Shown: one piece after another, positions 1 through 8,857 of the stretch
Layout: each line of letters begins with the position of its first letter
Position numbering within the stretch: position 1 is the stretch's first letter
Assembly (NCBI GenBank): GCA_026394055.1
Contig: JAPKYZ010000021.1
Span: forward strand, 214,986 to 278,985
Reading direction: 5' to 3'
DNA length: 64,000 nucleotides
Source: Acidobacteriota bacterium
Lineage (GTDB): Bacteria > Acidobacteriota > Terriglobia > Bryobacterales > Bryobacteraceae
Notes under the pieces: generated by a model
The model's input: the letters and a program-made list of their open reading frames with translations, nothing else
Databases searched by the model: none
What the model was told of the DNA's origin: nothing
Program-made: the position numbers and the translations under genes

Positions 1-18
1 AGACAGAATGCTAAGCAT
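1..18 (-). CDS. Possible 5' end of a gene downstream of the exosortase
   Basis: On the minus strand an ATG at 18..16 opens a frame (MLSILS) that runs off the window edge and overlaps the exosortase stop codon (TAG at 13..11). A GGGTGA stretch lies just upstream and could serve as ribosome binding site. Exosortase genes are often followed by an EpsI-type exosortase-associated protein, which would fit this overlap, but six codons identify nothing. The family assignment is a guess from context. Confidence 0.3.
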
Positions 19-910
19 GTTTCACCCCGGGCGAGAATCGGTTCACCAACTTGTGGAAGCCCACCAGCAATCCCAGCGCCACCATGAAGATCACCCAGCC
101 TTCCAGAATGTGGAAGAAGCCGTTGGCAAACTCCGTGTTGATTTCGCTGATGATGCCGGTGATGGTGACGCGGCTGGCGTTGGCCACAATCGCAATCGGA
201 ATCGTCGCCCCCAGCAGCACCCAACGCATCCACTGCTTCTTGTCGAAGAAGAAGCCGTAGACCAGCGACAGGAAGGTCAACGACAACAGTGAGCGAATGC
301 CGCTGCAGGCTTCGACGACGGAAAGCTTCTGGCTGGCCAATTCCAGCACGTTGCCTTCGCGCAACACCGGGATGCCCAGCAGGCTCAGCGCGTTTTCCGC
401 CACGGCGCTCGCAAACAACTGCAACGGGAAAGTGATCTGGTTGTAGATGATCGAGGGCAGGGGGATCATAAACACCGTCAGAAACAACGGGAACGCCAAT
501 TCCTTTAACACCTGCCAACCGCCCAGATACAGCACCACACCCACTAAAGACTCAATGAAGGCCGTGCGCTGCAAAAACAGTTCCGCGCCCAAAGTGCCGA
601 TCATCAACTGGAAAGCGCCCAGCGCAATAATCACCAGGCCGAAGTTGCTGCCGCGCCAGTCCATCGCCACTAGCTTTTCGCGGTTCAGCCAGGCAATGTA
701 GCCGGCCACGATGGGCACAAAAAACCCGTGCCCCATGTCCTCGTCATTCATCCACTGATTCACCAGGCGCGTCAGCGCGGGGAGATAGCAGACAATAAGC
801 AAACCCATGAACCAGGCAATCTTCACCCACGGAACAGGTGACGGGGCGGACGGGGCCGCCTCAGTATTGGCAACCTGATCTGACAACGGAGTCTCTGGCG
901 GTGCACCCAT
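11..910 (-). CDS. xrt: Exosortase (PEP-CTERM protein-sorting transpeptidase)
   Basis: This 299-residue polytopic membrane protein carries the three exosortase active-site residues: Cys202 in the EACSGIRSL motif, Arg247 in NASRV and His267 in FFHILEGW, between about eight hydrophobic segments. Exosortases recognise the C-terminal PEP-CTERM signal of secreted proteins, cleave it and pass the protein on to the envelope, usually in bacteria that make extracellular polysaccharide. A matching substrate with a PEPST...RR tail is encoded at 26210..26914. The first ~27 residues are a polar Pro/Ala-rich cytoplasmic tail. The gene is read away from the S55 peptidase gene across a 140-base divergent gap. 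The family is certain; the exosortase subtype was not determined. Confidence 0.93.
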   Translation of the reverse strand: MGAPPETPLSDQVANTEAAPSAPSPVPWVKIAWFMGLLIVCYLPALTRLVNQWMNDEDMGHGFFVPIVAGYIAWLNREKLVAMDWRGSNFGLVIIALGAFQLMIGTLGAELFLQRTAFIESLVGVVLYLGGWQVLKELAFPLFLTVFMIPLPSIIYNQITFPLQLFASAVAENALSLLGIPVLREGNVLELASQKLSVVEACSGIRSLLSLTFLSLVYGFFFDKKQWMRWVLLGATIPIAIVANASRVTITGIISEINTEFANGFFHILEGWVIFMVALGLLVGFHKLVNRFSPGVKHA

Positions 911-1050
911 AGACGGCTTTCCTCTCTTTCAGTAGACCATAGGTCCCACAGGCCAACAAGCCGTCTGATCCCAGAACGGAGGTACTGGGAAGGAACAGTA
1001 CTACAGTTCGTAGACGTGCCGAAACGCGCTGCTACGCTAAGGACATCAAC

Positions 1051-2775
1051 GTGTTTTCTCTACGAAACCTCTTATCGCTGCTCGCGGCCCTGGTCTTAGC
1101 CGCTCAGGCCGTCCCCGCACAGGCCATTCCTTCACAGACGCGCACCATCTCCATTCGGGAGATCCAACCCGGTCAGCGCGGCGTGGGGCGCACCATCTTC
1201 GTAGGCAACAAAATCGAGGAGTTCCAGGTGGAAGTGCTGGGAGTGCTCGAAAACATTGGCCCTCGGCAGAACATCATCCTCGCCCGCCTCTCCGGCGGGC
1301 CGCTGGATAAGACCGGTGTCATCGCCGGCATGTCGGGCAGCCCGGTGTGGATTGATGGGCGCTTGGCCGGTGCCGTAGCACTGGCGTTCCCCTTCTCCAA
1401 GGAGCCCATCGCCGGCATCCGGCCCATTGAGGAGATGCTGGCCGCCGGCACCGCCACGCGTCCGGCTGTCCGGGCCGAGGCCAAGTTCGGCGAGGCTCGC
1501 CTGGCAGAAGTGGCCACCCCGGTCAGCTTCTCCGGCTTCACCGCCCGCGCCGTCGAGCAGTTTGCCCCCGAATGGCGGAAGTTGGGCATGACCCCGCTGC
1601 AGGGCATCAGCGGCCAGGGTGCCGCGTCCCGCGCCCCGGCCAAGAATTCTCCACTGGAACCCGGGTCGATGATCAGCGTCCAGCTGGTTTCGGGCGATAT
1701 GCAGGTGGGTGCGGACGGCACCGTGACAACGATCGATAAGGATCAGGTCTACGCCTTTGGTCACCGTTTTCTGGCCCTCGGCTCGGCGGAGCTGCCGTTC
1801 AGCCGCTCGGAAGTGATTACTGTGTTGCCCAGCCTCGATGTCAGCTTCAAGATCTCCAGCTCTAAAGAGCCGCTCGGGACCATCCGGACCGATGGCAACG
1901 CCGCCATTGTCGGCACCCTCGGCCGCCGCCCGGCCACCATTCCCGTCAAACTCACCGTGCAAGGCACAGCCGGTTTGCAGACCTTTCGGATGGAGATGAT
2001 CCGGACCCCAGCGCTAGTGCCGTTCCTGCTCCAGATGGTGCTGTTTTCCGCCATCGACGGCAGCGAGCGGACCCTGGGCTCCTCCACCATCAGCATCACG
2101 GGCGAACTGAAACTGGAAGGCGGGCTGCCGCCGCTGAAGATCAAACAAGCGTATGCGGGAGACTTCAACACCCCCGTCCTGGCGGCCATGTCGACGGCGG
2201 CGCCCATCGCCAATCTCCTGCAAGGCAGCTCGGAGACGCTGCGGGTCAGCGAGATCAATCTCGCCGTCAACTCGACGGAAGTCCGCGCCCAATGGCAGAT
2301 CGACCAGGTCTCCACCAGCCGCCGTGAAGTGCGCCCCGGCGAAACCATTGAGCTGGCCGTGGCGCTGTCCAATGATGGCAATGAGCGGGTGGAGCGGTTG
2401 AAGTACCTGGTCCCCGCCGGTGCCTCGCCCGGCCCGTTGACCATCGCTGTCTCCGATGGCACCACGGCCAACCTCGCCGAAGCGCGCAGCATGCTCAGCC
2501 TGTCGCCCCGCCCGGCCACGCAGATGCTCACCCAGCTGAACAGTCTCCGGACCAACGGCAGCGCGTGGGTGCGCATCAGCCGCCCGGACCCGGTCTATTC
2601 GATGGGCGGCACCGAGCTGCCCAACATCCCCGCGGGCCTGGCGATGCTCGCCGCGCGCAGCACCACGCAATCGCTGCTGACCCCGCAGGGCACGCGCGTG
2701 GCCGAGTTCGAGATCCCCCTCGGCACGGCCGTCGTCTCCGGCCAAAAGAGCGTTCAAATTGAGGTGAAGGAATGA
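1051..2775 (+). CDS. Secreted SpoIVB-type (S55) serine peptidase
   Basis: The 574-residue product begins at a GTG codon with a signal peptide (about residues 1-25, ending AQA). Residues ~30-110 resemble the SpoIVB peptidase S55 domain: a REIQPGQRGVGRTIF start followed by IAGMSGSPVW with the probable catalytic Ser95 in GMSGSP. In Bacillus, SpoIVB cleaves a regulatory protein to activate sigma-K, but S55 peptidases in non-sporulating bacteria have no fixed role. The remaining ~450 residues are beta-rich with no motif I recognise. The stop overlaps the start of the next gene (ATGA), so the two are probably translated together and may act in one envelope process. No partner membrane protease is next to it. 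Confidence 0.82.
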   Translation: MFSLRNLLSLLAALVLAAQAVPAQAIPSQTRTISIREIQPGQRGVGRTIFVGNKIEEFQVEVLGVLENIGPRQNIILARLSGGPLDKTGVIAGMSGSPVWIDGRLAGAVALAFPFSKEPIAGIRPIEEMLAAGTATRPAVRAEAKFGEARLAEVATPVSFSGFTARAVEQFAPEWRKLGMTPLQGISGQGAASRAPAKNSPLEPGSMISVQLVSGDMQVGADGTVTTIDKDQVYAFGHRFLALGSAELPFSRSEVITVLPSLDVSFKISSSKEPLGTIRTDGNAAIVGTLGRRPATIPVKLTVQGTAGLQTFRMEMIRTPALVPFLLQMVLFSAIDGSERTLGSSTISITGELKLEGGLPPLKIKQAYAGDFNTPVLAAMSTAAPIANLLQGSSETLRVSEINLAVNSTEVRAQWQIDQVSTSRREVRPGETIELAVALSNDGNERVERLKYLVPAGASPGPLTIAVSDGTTANLAEARSMLSLSPRPATQMLTQLNSLRTNGSAWVRISRPDPVYSMGGTELPNIPAGLAMLAARSTTQSLLTPQGTRVAEFEIPLGTAVVSGQKSVQIEVKE

Positions 2776-4961
2776 GTATCCAGCGGTTTGTCGCGATGAT
2801 CGGGCTGGCCGCCTCCTCCAGTTGGGCTGCCGGCACCACCACCTGGGAGATGACCACCTGGCAGGACTTCCTGCGCGGCCGCTTGGCCAACGTCAGCCTG
2901 TCCCGCGATGGCCAGCTGCGCCCGGCAGCGCCCTGGAAGGTAGCGTTTGAAGACGGCCAATCCTCGGTCTGGAGTGCGGTCGAAGCGCCCGACGGCACGC
3001 TCTACCTGGGCACCGGCCACAAGGGCCGCGTGATCCGTATTTCGCCGCAGGGCCAGGCCACCACCATCTTCACGGCGCCCGAGCCGCAGGTCTTCGCCCT
3101 CGCGCTGGACGCCCAAGGCGTGCTCTACGCGGGCACCTCGCCCGACGGCAAGATCTACCGCATCGAGAACGGCCGCGGCACCGAGTATTTTGATCCGAAG
3201 GAGCGCTACATCTGGTCCCTGGCCCCCGGCGCCAAGCCCGGCACCCTCTATGCCGGAACCGGCGAACGCGGCAAAGTGTTCCGCATCACCGGCGCAGGCC
3301 AAGGCGAACTCTATTTCGATAGCGGCCAGTCGCACATCACCGCCCTGACTCTGGACGCAGACCAGACCCTGCTGGCTGGCAGCGACCCCAACGGCATCCT
3401 CTACCGCATCCGCGCCAAGGACACGGCCTTTGTGCTCTACGACGCGCCCCTGCCGGAGATCCGGTCGATCGTGCGGGGCCCGGAAGGACGCCTCTACATC
3501 GGGGCCCTGGGCGGCTCCGTGGCCAAACGCGCTGGCGCCACCGGAGCCAACGGAGCATCGAGCGGCCTCACCGTCGTCACTGCCCCCATGACCATAACAG
3601 TCGAGGCGCAGGCCGGCATGGAGCTGAAGCCGAAATCCGAAACTCCCAAGCCCGCGGCCGCACAGGCCAGCCCCACGCCCGCCCCCCAGATCGAAATTTC
3701 AGGCGTCGAAAAAAGCGCCATCTACCGCCTGAACGCGGACAACACGGTGGAGACGCTGTGGTCCTCCAAGGACGAGAACGCCTATGATCTGCTGCTCACC
3801 GGCGGCAGCTTGACCTTCTCCACCGATGGCACCGGCCGCGTCTATTCCGTCGGTGACGACCGCAAAGTGACACTGCTCGACCAGACCAATCGGGGTGACC
3901 TGGTGCGGCTGGTGAAGCTCCGCTCCGGCCTCGCCGCCATCTCCAGCACGCCCGGCCTGGTGCTGACCCAGGGTGAAGGCGCCGTCAGCGCGACCCCCGC
4001 CAGCTACGAATCGCCCGTGCATGACGCCGGCTCCGTGGCCCGCTGGGGCCGCTTGGAATGGCATGGTGCGGGTCCGCTGAAGTTCTGGATCCGCAGCGGC
4101 AACTCGGCCCGCCCCGACAAAACCTGGAGCGAGTGGAGCGCCGTGCTCAGCGCCCCCGGCATGGCGGCAACTCCCAACGCCCGCTACGTGCAGTGGAAAA
4201 GCGAACTCGGCCCGGCCAGCGAGATCGACACTGTGTCGCTGGCCTACCGCCCGCAAAACAATGCGCCCACGGTGAAGAACATCAGCGTCGTCTCCCAACT
4301 GGCCACCACCGGCCCCGCGGCCAAGCCCCAGGCGACCCCCGCCGGTGGCGCCTACTCGATCACCGTCACCGATACCGGCGATAGCGGCGCTTCCTCTCTT
4401 TCCGGAACCGCCACCCAGAACGCCGGGCGTGCCGGAGCGCGTCAACTGGTGGTCAGCTGGACCGCGGAAGACATCGACAACGACAACCTCAGCTTCACGC
4501 TCAGCTTCCGGGGCGAAGACGAAACCCTGTGGAAGACCCTCCGGACCGCCTTTGCCGAAACCACCTTCACCATTGACGGCGACGCGCTGGCCGACGGCCG
4601 TTACTTCTTCCGCGTCATCGCCAGTGACCGCTCGAGCAACACCCCCGCCGATGCCCGCGAAGGCGACCTGGTCTCCGCCCCCGTCCGGATCGACAACACA
4701 CCGCCGCTGGTTACCGTGGCGCGTGAAGGGGACGACATCGTCGTGAAGGCCGCCGACGGCACCAGCGCACTCCGCCGCTGCGAGTACTCCGTGAACGCCG
4801 GCCCCTGGGTGCTGGCTGAGGCCGAAGACGGCGTCACCGACAGCCGCGAAGAAACCTTCCGCCTACGCCTCAACGGCTTCAAGACCGGCGAGAACCTCCT
4901 CACCGTGCGCGTCACCGACGCCGCCGGCAATCCTGGGCTGGCCAAGCTGGTGTTGCGGTAG
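2772..4961 (+). CDS. Secreted beta-propeller protein with Fn3-like C-terminus
   Basis: The 729-residue protein has a short signal peptide (ending SSSWA, about residue 19). Residues ~55-400 contain repeated blocks of the form GTLYLGTGxxGKVFRI or GVLYAGTSPDGKIYRI, the signature of a beta-propeller with NHL/Vgb-like blades. A Pro/Ala-rich insert (about residues 275-315) interrupts it. The C-terminal third, with WTAEDIDNDNLSFTLSFRGE and a later DGRYFFRVIASDRSSN, looks like fibronectin-III or cadherin-like folds. It starts inside the stop of the S55 peptidase gene (ATGA overlap), indicating translational coupling. No catalytic motif was seen; it could be a binding partner or substrate of the peptidase, which is an inference. 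Confidence 0.75.
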   Translation: MSIQRFVAMIGLAASSSWAAGTTTWEMTTWQDFLRGRLANVSLSRDGQLRPAAPWKVAFEDGQSSVWSAVEAPDGTLYLGTGHKGRVIRISPQGQATTIFTAPEPQVFALALDAQGVLYAGTSPDGKIYRIENGRGTEYFDPKERYIWSLAPGAKPGTLYAGTGERGKVFRITGAGQGELYFDSGQSHITALTLDADQTLLAGSDPNGILYRIRAKDTAFVLYDAPLPEIRSIVRGPEGRLYIGALGGSVAKRAGATGANGASSGLTVVTAPMTITVEAQAGMELKPKSETPKPAAAQASPTPAPQIEISGVEKSAIYRLNADNTVETLWSSKDENAYDLLLTGGSLTFSTDGTGRVYSVGDDRKVTLLDQTNRGDLVRLVKLRSGLAAISSTPGLVLTQGEGAVSATPASYESPVHDAGSVARWGRLEWHGAGPLKFWIRSGNSARPDKTWSEWSAVLSAPGMAATPNARYVQWKSELGPASEIDTVSLAYRPQNNAPTVKNISVVSQLATTGPAAKPQATPAGGAYSITVTDTGDSGASSLSGTATQNAGRAGARQLVVSWTAEDIDNDNLSFTLSFRGEDETLWKTLRTAFAETTFTIDGDALADGRYFFRVIASDRSSNTPADAREGDLVSAPVRIDNTPPLVTVAREGDDIVVKAADGTSALRRCEYSVNAGPWVLAEAEDGVTDSREETFRLRLNGFKTGENLLTVRVTDAAGNPGLAKLVLR

Positions 4962-4971
4962 GCCGGGCGGC

Positions 4972-5844
4972 TTACTTTTTCTTGGGGCCCTTCAGAATCT
5001 TGACAATGGTGGCCGCGCGCTGACCCGCGGTCCAGGTCGCCTCGGCTTCGTCTTTCGAAACGCCGCTCACGCGGCACAGCAGCAGGTAGGACGGCAGGGC
5101 GTCGGGCAGGTGTTGAAATTGGGCCATCTGCACCAGGGATTCCAGGCCCCGCTCCCGGATCTTGCCGTAGAGCACCGGCTCCGGCCGCTCGGTCAGCTCC
5201 ATCAGCGCGTCCACGGCGATCTTGCGGTCCGTAAACACGACGGAATTCAGCATCTCAATCATCCAGGTGGGCTCCACCTTCAGCAGCGGATTGATGGAGT
5301 GCCGCACCAGGCTGCGCACGGCCGCCTGTCGCACCGTGGGGTCGGAATCCTGCGCCGCAAACTGGAGATCGTCCACCGCCTCCGCCGTGCCCAGCAACTC
5401 ACCCAGCAGTAGGGCGGCATCCGCCCGCACACTGGCCGAGTCGGCTTCCCGCACCGCCTTGCGCAGACCAGCCAGATCATCCTTGGCGGGCAACGGCAAC
5501 TCAATCCCGGTCGCGGGCGGACGGAACTGGAACCCCGGAACGCCACGCTCTTCAATGCCCAGGTAGAGCACCGCGCCCGCCGGGGCGCAGCACACCGCCT
5601 CCGTGTGAGAGCGCACAATGCCCGAGATCGCTTCCAGCTTGTCCTCAAGGTCGAGCTTGGAAGCCGGCAACGGATCGCCCACCTTCAACCCCAACGCCTT
5701 CACCACGCGATCCGCGGGAATGCGGTGCTGGCCATAGACATCAATCACCGCAATCTTCGGCGGCCCGCCAATCCGAATAGGCTGAGGCTGGGCCGAAGCC
5801 ACGCCAGCCAAAATCAAGACCAACCAGGGAAAGCGATGGTGCAC
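4972..5844 (-). CDS. Secreted POTRA-like plus HEAT-repeat protein
   Basis: The frame is open from 5928, but the best start is GTG at 5844..5842, which puts a signal peptide (HHRFPWLVLILAGVASAQ) at the N-terminus; about 290 residues remain. After it, IAVIDVYGQHRIPADRVVKALGLKVGDPLP resembles the start of a POTRA domain (shown here only as a short motif: IDVYGQHRIPADRV). Residues ~120 onward are alpha-helical, with VRADAALLLGELLG and VRQAAVRSLVRHS repeats of the HEAT type. It ends in GPKKK and converges with the propeller gene. A role in envelope protein interaction is likely but unproven. Start choice is uncertain because the GGAAGG motif directly touches the GTG, and a 17-bp tandem repeat lies just upstream. 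Confidence 0.6.
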   Translation of the reverse strand: MHHRFPWLVLILAGVASAQPQPIRIGGPPKIAVIDVYGQHRIPADRVVKALGLKVGDPLPASKLDLEDKLEAISGIVRSHTEAVCCAPAGAVLYLGIEERGVPGFQFRPPATGIELPLPAKDDLAGLRKAVREADSASVRADAALLLGELLGTAEAVDDLQFAAQDSDPTVRQAAVRSLVRHSINPLLKVEPTWMIEMLNSVVFTDRKIAVDALMELTERPEPVLYGKIRERGLESLVQMAQFQHLPDALPSYLLLCRVSGVSKDEAEATWTAGQRAATIVKILKGPKKK

Positions 5845-5849
5845 CCTTC

Positions 5850-5900
5850 CAGTGTCGCTTGAAAACCAGTGTCGCCTGAAAATCGGTGTCGCCTGAAATG
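5850..5900. repeat. Three tandem copies of a 17-bp unit
   Basis: Three adjacent 17-base units of the form CAGTGTCGCYTGAAAAY run from 5850 to 5900; the copies differ at only a few positions (the third begins CGG and ends AATG). They lie just upstream of the likely GTG start of the HEAT-repeat protein gene, in its leader or promoter. They could be tandem protein-binding sites or a slippage-prone array. Confidence 0.75.
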
Positions 5901-5904
5901 ACAC

Positions 5905-5924
5905 GGGGCCGGTTGCCCGGCCCC
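5905..5924. terminator. Strong GC hairpin after the MFS gene
   Basis: GGGGCCGG and CCGGCCCC form a perfect 8-bp stem around a TTGC loop, 30 bases after the MFS transporter stop on the minus strand. There is no clear U-run after it, so it is either a weak intrinsic terminator or an RNA stabiliser. Confidence 0.45.
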
Positions 5925-5954
5925 GCACAGCTCCAGTTTGTCGTGACCCGCTGC

Positions 5955-7073
5955 TTACAGCGCCAAGTTAACCAGGATCAACAGCACGCTGGCCGCCGGC
6001 AGCAGCAGCAGGGCGGTCTTCAGCCGCTTGGGGTCCGTGCCACCGATGCCACCGATGATCGGCGAGCTGGCCACCAGGCCCAACCAGCCGCAAGTGATGG
6101 CGATGCCCATCGCGGTCGCTGTACCTTCCTTGAAGTTGTCACCCACCATCGCGAGCGTGGTCGGGAACACTGGCGCCATGGCGACACCGGCCAGGAATAC
6201 CCAGATGCCCGCCAGCATCGGCGTCTTGGCCTGCAACATCATGTAGGTGGTGATCGCCATCACCACCGCCGCGCCCAGCGTCACCTGCTTGGCCGGAACT
6301 GAGAGCAGGATGGGCGAAACCGCCACACGGCCCAGCAGCAGGCCCAGCGCAAAGCCCAGCGACAACGCATTCAGCGCCTTCGACTCGGGAATGCCTTGCG
6401 CAACCAGGTGGCGGACCAGCCAGTTCCAAACGCCCACTTCCGCCGCCACGTACAGGAACAACATCAACGACAGCAGCATCAGCGTCGGCGATGAGATCAG
6501 CGCCCCAAAGTCAGGCACGCTGGCCGCCGCCCCCGTCGCCGGACCCGGAATGGGAGCAATAATGTGCACCCCCAGCGTGATCGCCGACAGCACCGCCGTC
6601 AGATAGCAAAGCTTCACCGAATCGCGATTCAGCAGGTTGGCCGAGATCAACGGCGTCGCCAAGCCACCCAGGCCAAAGAACAGATTCAGCAGGTTCAGCG
6701 TCGTCCCGCGCGCTTCCGCGTTCACGTCGCTGGCCAGCGCGTTGGCCCCAGTAACGATCACGCCGCCGCCCAAGCCCAACACCAGGATAAAGATCAAGAT
6801 CTGGTTGAAGCCCTTGGCCTTCGGCAACACAAACAAGGCGATGGTGACCAGCGCCAACCCCAGCAGCAATCCGATCTTCTTGCCCTGCGTATCAATCAGC
6901 GGACCCACGCACAACGAGGCAATCACCAACCCGATGGCCTGCGCCGTCGCGATGGTGCCGTTCTGTTTGGGCGATAAACCAAACTTCTTCGAGAGGTCAG
7001 GGAGAATGGTCCCCAGCATGGCGGCGATCATTCCGTAGACGAAGATCGCTAGAATAGCGGCGAGAATCAGCAT
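5955..7073 (-). CDS. MFS transporter, FucP-like sugar permease type
   Basis: The 372-residue product is a major facilitator superfamily permease with about 11-12 hydrophobic helices. Between helices 2 and 3 it has the loop motif LIDTQGKKIG, the expected place of the conserved MFS GxxxDxxGR/KK motif, and helices 3-4 have GLGGGVIVTGANALASD, similar to fucose/glucose-galactose permeases. The pattern RGTTLNLLNLFFGLGGLATPLI also fits that subgroup. The substrate cannot be read from sequence. It is read away from the FAD oxidoreductase gene (92-base gap) and ends before a GC hairpin. Confidence 0.85.
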   Translation of the reverse strand: MLILAAILAIFVYGMIAAMLGTILPDLSKKFGLSPKQNGTIATAQAIGLVIASLCVGPLIDTQGKKIGLLLGLALVTIALFVLPKAKGFNQILIFILVLGLGGGVIVTGANALASDVNAEARGTTLNLLNLFFGLGGLATPLISANLLNRDSVKLCYLTAVLSAITLGVHIIAPIPGPATGAAASVPDFGALISSPTLMLLSLMLFLYVAAEVGVWNWLVRHLVAQGIPESKALNALSLGFALGLLLGRVAVSPILLSVPAKQVTLGAAVVMAITTYMMLQAKTPMLAGIWVFLAGVAMAPVFPTTLAMVGDNFKEGTATAMGIAITCGWLGLVASSPIIGGIGGTDPKRLKTALLLLPAASVLLILVNLAL

Positions 7074-7164
7074 AAGCCGATGAGGGTATCACGACGGCAG
7101 GCCGCGCGTCTCAGGCCGCCCGCCGCCATGGCCGCTGCGGCTGTCTTGCGTCACAATCGAAGGA

Positions 7165-8316
7165 GTGAATTCCTGTCCTCCAGCGTCCGGATTGCCGCCG
7201 CACATTGTGGTGGCGGGTGCGGGCATGCTGGGCGCGTCCATCGCCTACCATCTGGCCCGCCGCGGCGCGCGCGTCACCGTGCTCGAAAAGGAGCGCCCCG
7301 CCGCCGGGACCACCAGCCGCTCCTTCGCCTGGATCAACGCCACCTTCTCCAAGGAGCCCCGCGCCTACTTTGACCTGAACATGCAGGGCATCGCGCACTG
7401 GCACCGGCTGGAAGAGGAACTGGCGGGTGAACTGAAGGTCGATTGGTCCGGCTCCGTCGAATGGCACCCGCCCGGAGAGGCCGCCGAGGCGCTGCGGAAA
7501 GCCGCGCAGCGTCATCAGGAATGGGGCCACGCGTCGGCGGCCACCGAAGGCGCGGCGGCGCAGCAGGAGCTTACCCAGCGCCTGCCCCACGTAACGCCCG
7601 GCGAAGTCCAGATTGCGGCCTATAGCAGCCAGGAGGGCGCGGTGGACGCGGTGCAAGCCGTTGCCGTGCTGCTGGACCACGCCCAGCGCTTCGGGGCACA
7701 GGTTGAGTTCCCCAGCCAGGTCACCAGCCTTCAGTTGGACCATGGCCGCGTCTGCGGCGTCGTCACCCCCAACGGCGAAGTCGCCTGTGACGCGCTGGTC
7801 GTGGCGTGCGGCATCGACACACCGGCCGTGGCGGCCATGGCGGGCGTCGCGGTGCCGCTCAAAGACGCGCCGGGAGTGCTGATCCACTCGACACCGCTGC
7901 CGCCGCTCACGGGACCCGTCACGCTCGCGCCCAAGGCGCACTTTCGCCAGTATGCGGATGGCCGCGTAGTGGCGGGTGTCGACTTCGGCGGCTCCGAAGT
8001 GCCCGACGCCACCTTCGACTATGGCCGGGAGCTGATGGCTCGGGCCGCCGAGTACTTGCCCGCCCTGCCCGGTGCCGCACTCGCCACCGTCTCACGCGGC
8101 CAGCGCGTCATGCCCCTGGACGAATACCCCATCGTCGGCTTCGCCGCCGCCCGCCCGAATCTCTACGTGGCGGCCATGCACAGCGGCATCACGCTCGCCG
8201 CGCTGATGGGCCATTCAGCGGCCACCGAGATCCTGGAAGGCGTCCGCCTGGACTATCTCGCGCCTTACCGGCTGGAGCGGTTCCAGACCGCCGGACAGCC
8301 CGCGACGCTGTGCTAG
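7165..8316 (+). CDS. FAD-dependent oxidoreductase, D-amino-acid-oxidase family
   Basis: The 383-residue protein starts at GTG with 12 extra residues before a canonical FAD-binding Rossmann motif IVVAGAGMLGASIAYHLARRGARVTVLE (core GAGMLGAS around residues 18-25). The DAO-family fold follows, with the C-terminal RVMPLDEYPIVG and LYVAAMHSGITLAALMG segments that close the FAD site. Such enzymes oxidise amine or amino-acid substrates (glycine/sarcosine oxidase type) in the cytoplasm; the substrate here is unknown. It is followed after nine bases by a DUF1801-type gene in the same direction. An AAGGAG Shine-Dalgarno-like stretch overlaps the GTG, so the true start might lie slightly downstream. Confidence 0.88.
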   Translation: MNSCPPASGLPPHIVVAGAGMLGASIAYHLARRGARVTVLEKERPAAGTTSRSFAWINATFSKEPRAYFDLNMQGIAHWHRLEEELAGELKVDWSGSVEWHPPGEAAEALRKAAQRHQEWGHASAATEGAAAQQELTQRLPHVTPGEVQIAAYSSQEGAVDAVQAVAVLLDHAQRFGAQVEFPSQVTSLQLDHGRVCGVVTPNGEVACDALVVACGIDTPAVAAMAGVAVPLKDAPGVLIHSTPLPPLTGPVTLAPKAHFRQYADGRVVAGVDFGGSEVPDATFDYGRELMARAAEYLPALPGAALATVSRGQRVMPLDEYPIVGFAAARPNLYVAAMHSGITLAALMGHSAATEILEGVRLDYLAPYRLERFQTAGQPATLC

Positions 8317-8325
8317 ATTCACGCC

Positions 8326-8826
8326 ATGGCCTCCCGGAAGCCCACCCGCTCCATCATCTCCGCCACGACTACCCTGAGCACAGAAGCACAACTGGCCGGG
8401 ATGATGGCTGAGTTCCTCCCCGCTGTGGCGGCGCTGGCCGCCCAGGCACGAAGGGTTCTGCGAGCGCGGCTACCAGGCTCCCTTGAACTGGTCTATGACA
8501 ACTACAACGCGCTCGCGATCGGCTTCGCGCCTTCGCTGCGCGCCTCGGAAGTCATCCTTTCGCTGGCGCTCTATCCGCGCTGGGTCAGCCTGTTCTTTAT
8601 GCAAGGCGCGGGCCTGGAGGATCCGGAGGGGAGATTGCGCGGCACAGGCTCGACGGTGCGCCATGTGGTGCTCGACACCCTGGAGACTCTCCATGACCCC
8701 GCCATCCAAAGCCTGATCGAGCGGGCGCTCGTGTCAGCCAAAGTGCCACTCAATCCCGCGACGCCGCATCAGCTGGTCATCAAGTCCATCTCCGCCAAAC
8801 AGCGGCCACGGCGGCCCGCGAACTAG
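8326..8826 (+). CDS. DUF1801 (YdhG-like) domain protein
   Basis: A 166-residue soluble protein. Residues ~45-140 match the DUF1801 pattern: LELVYDNYNALAIGFAP, then SEVILSLALYPRWVSLFF, then a GxGSTVRHVVL block. This domain is widespread in bacteria, and its biochemical role is not established. It lies nine bases after the FAD oxidoreductase gene and 31 bases before the acyl-CoA synthetase, all in the same direction. The N-terminal 20 residues are basic and low-complexity. Confidence 0.7.
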   Translation: MASRKPTRSIISATTTLSTEAQLAGMMAEFLPAVAALAAQARRVLRARLPGSLELVYDNYNALAIGFAPSLRASEVILSLALYPRWVSLFFMQGAGLEDPEGRLRGTGSTVRHVVLDTLETLHDPAIQSLIERALVSAKVPLNPATPHQLVIKSISAKQRPRRPAN

Positions 8827-8857
8827 CTTCGGCGGCCCGCGATATGATGCTCTACTT

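Noticed and set aside
16..910. Plus-strand frames over the exosortase gene
   Set aside because: Low-complexity His/Gln-rich shadows of the exosortase frame.
5850..5900. CRISPR array
   Set aside because: Units are directly adjacent at 17 bases with no spacers and no cas genes are in the window.
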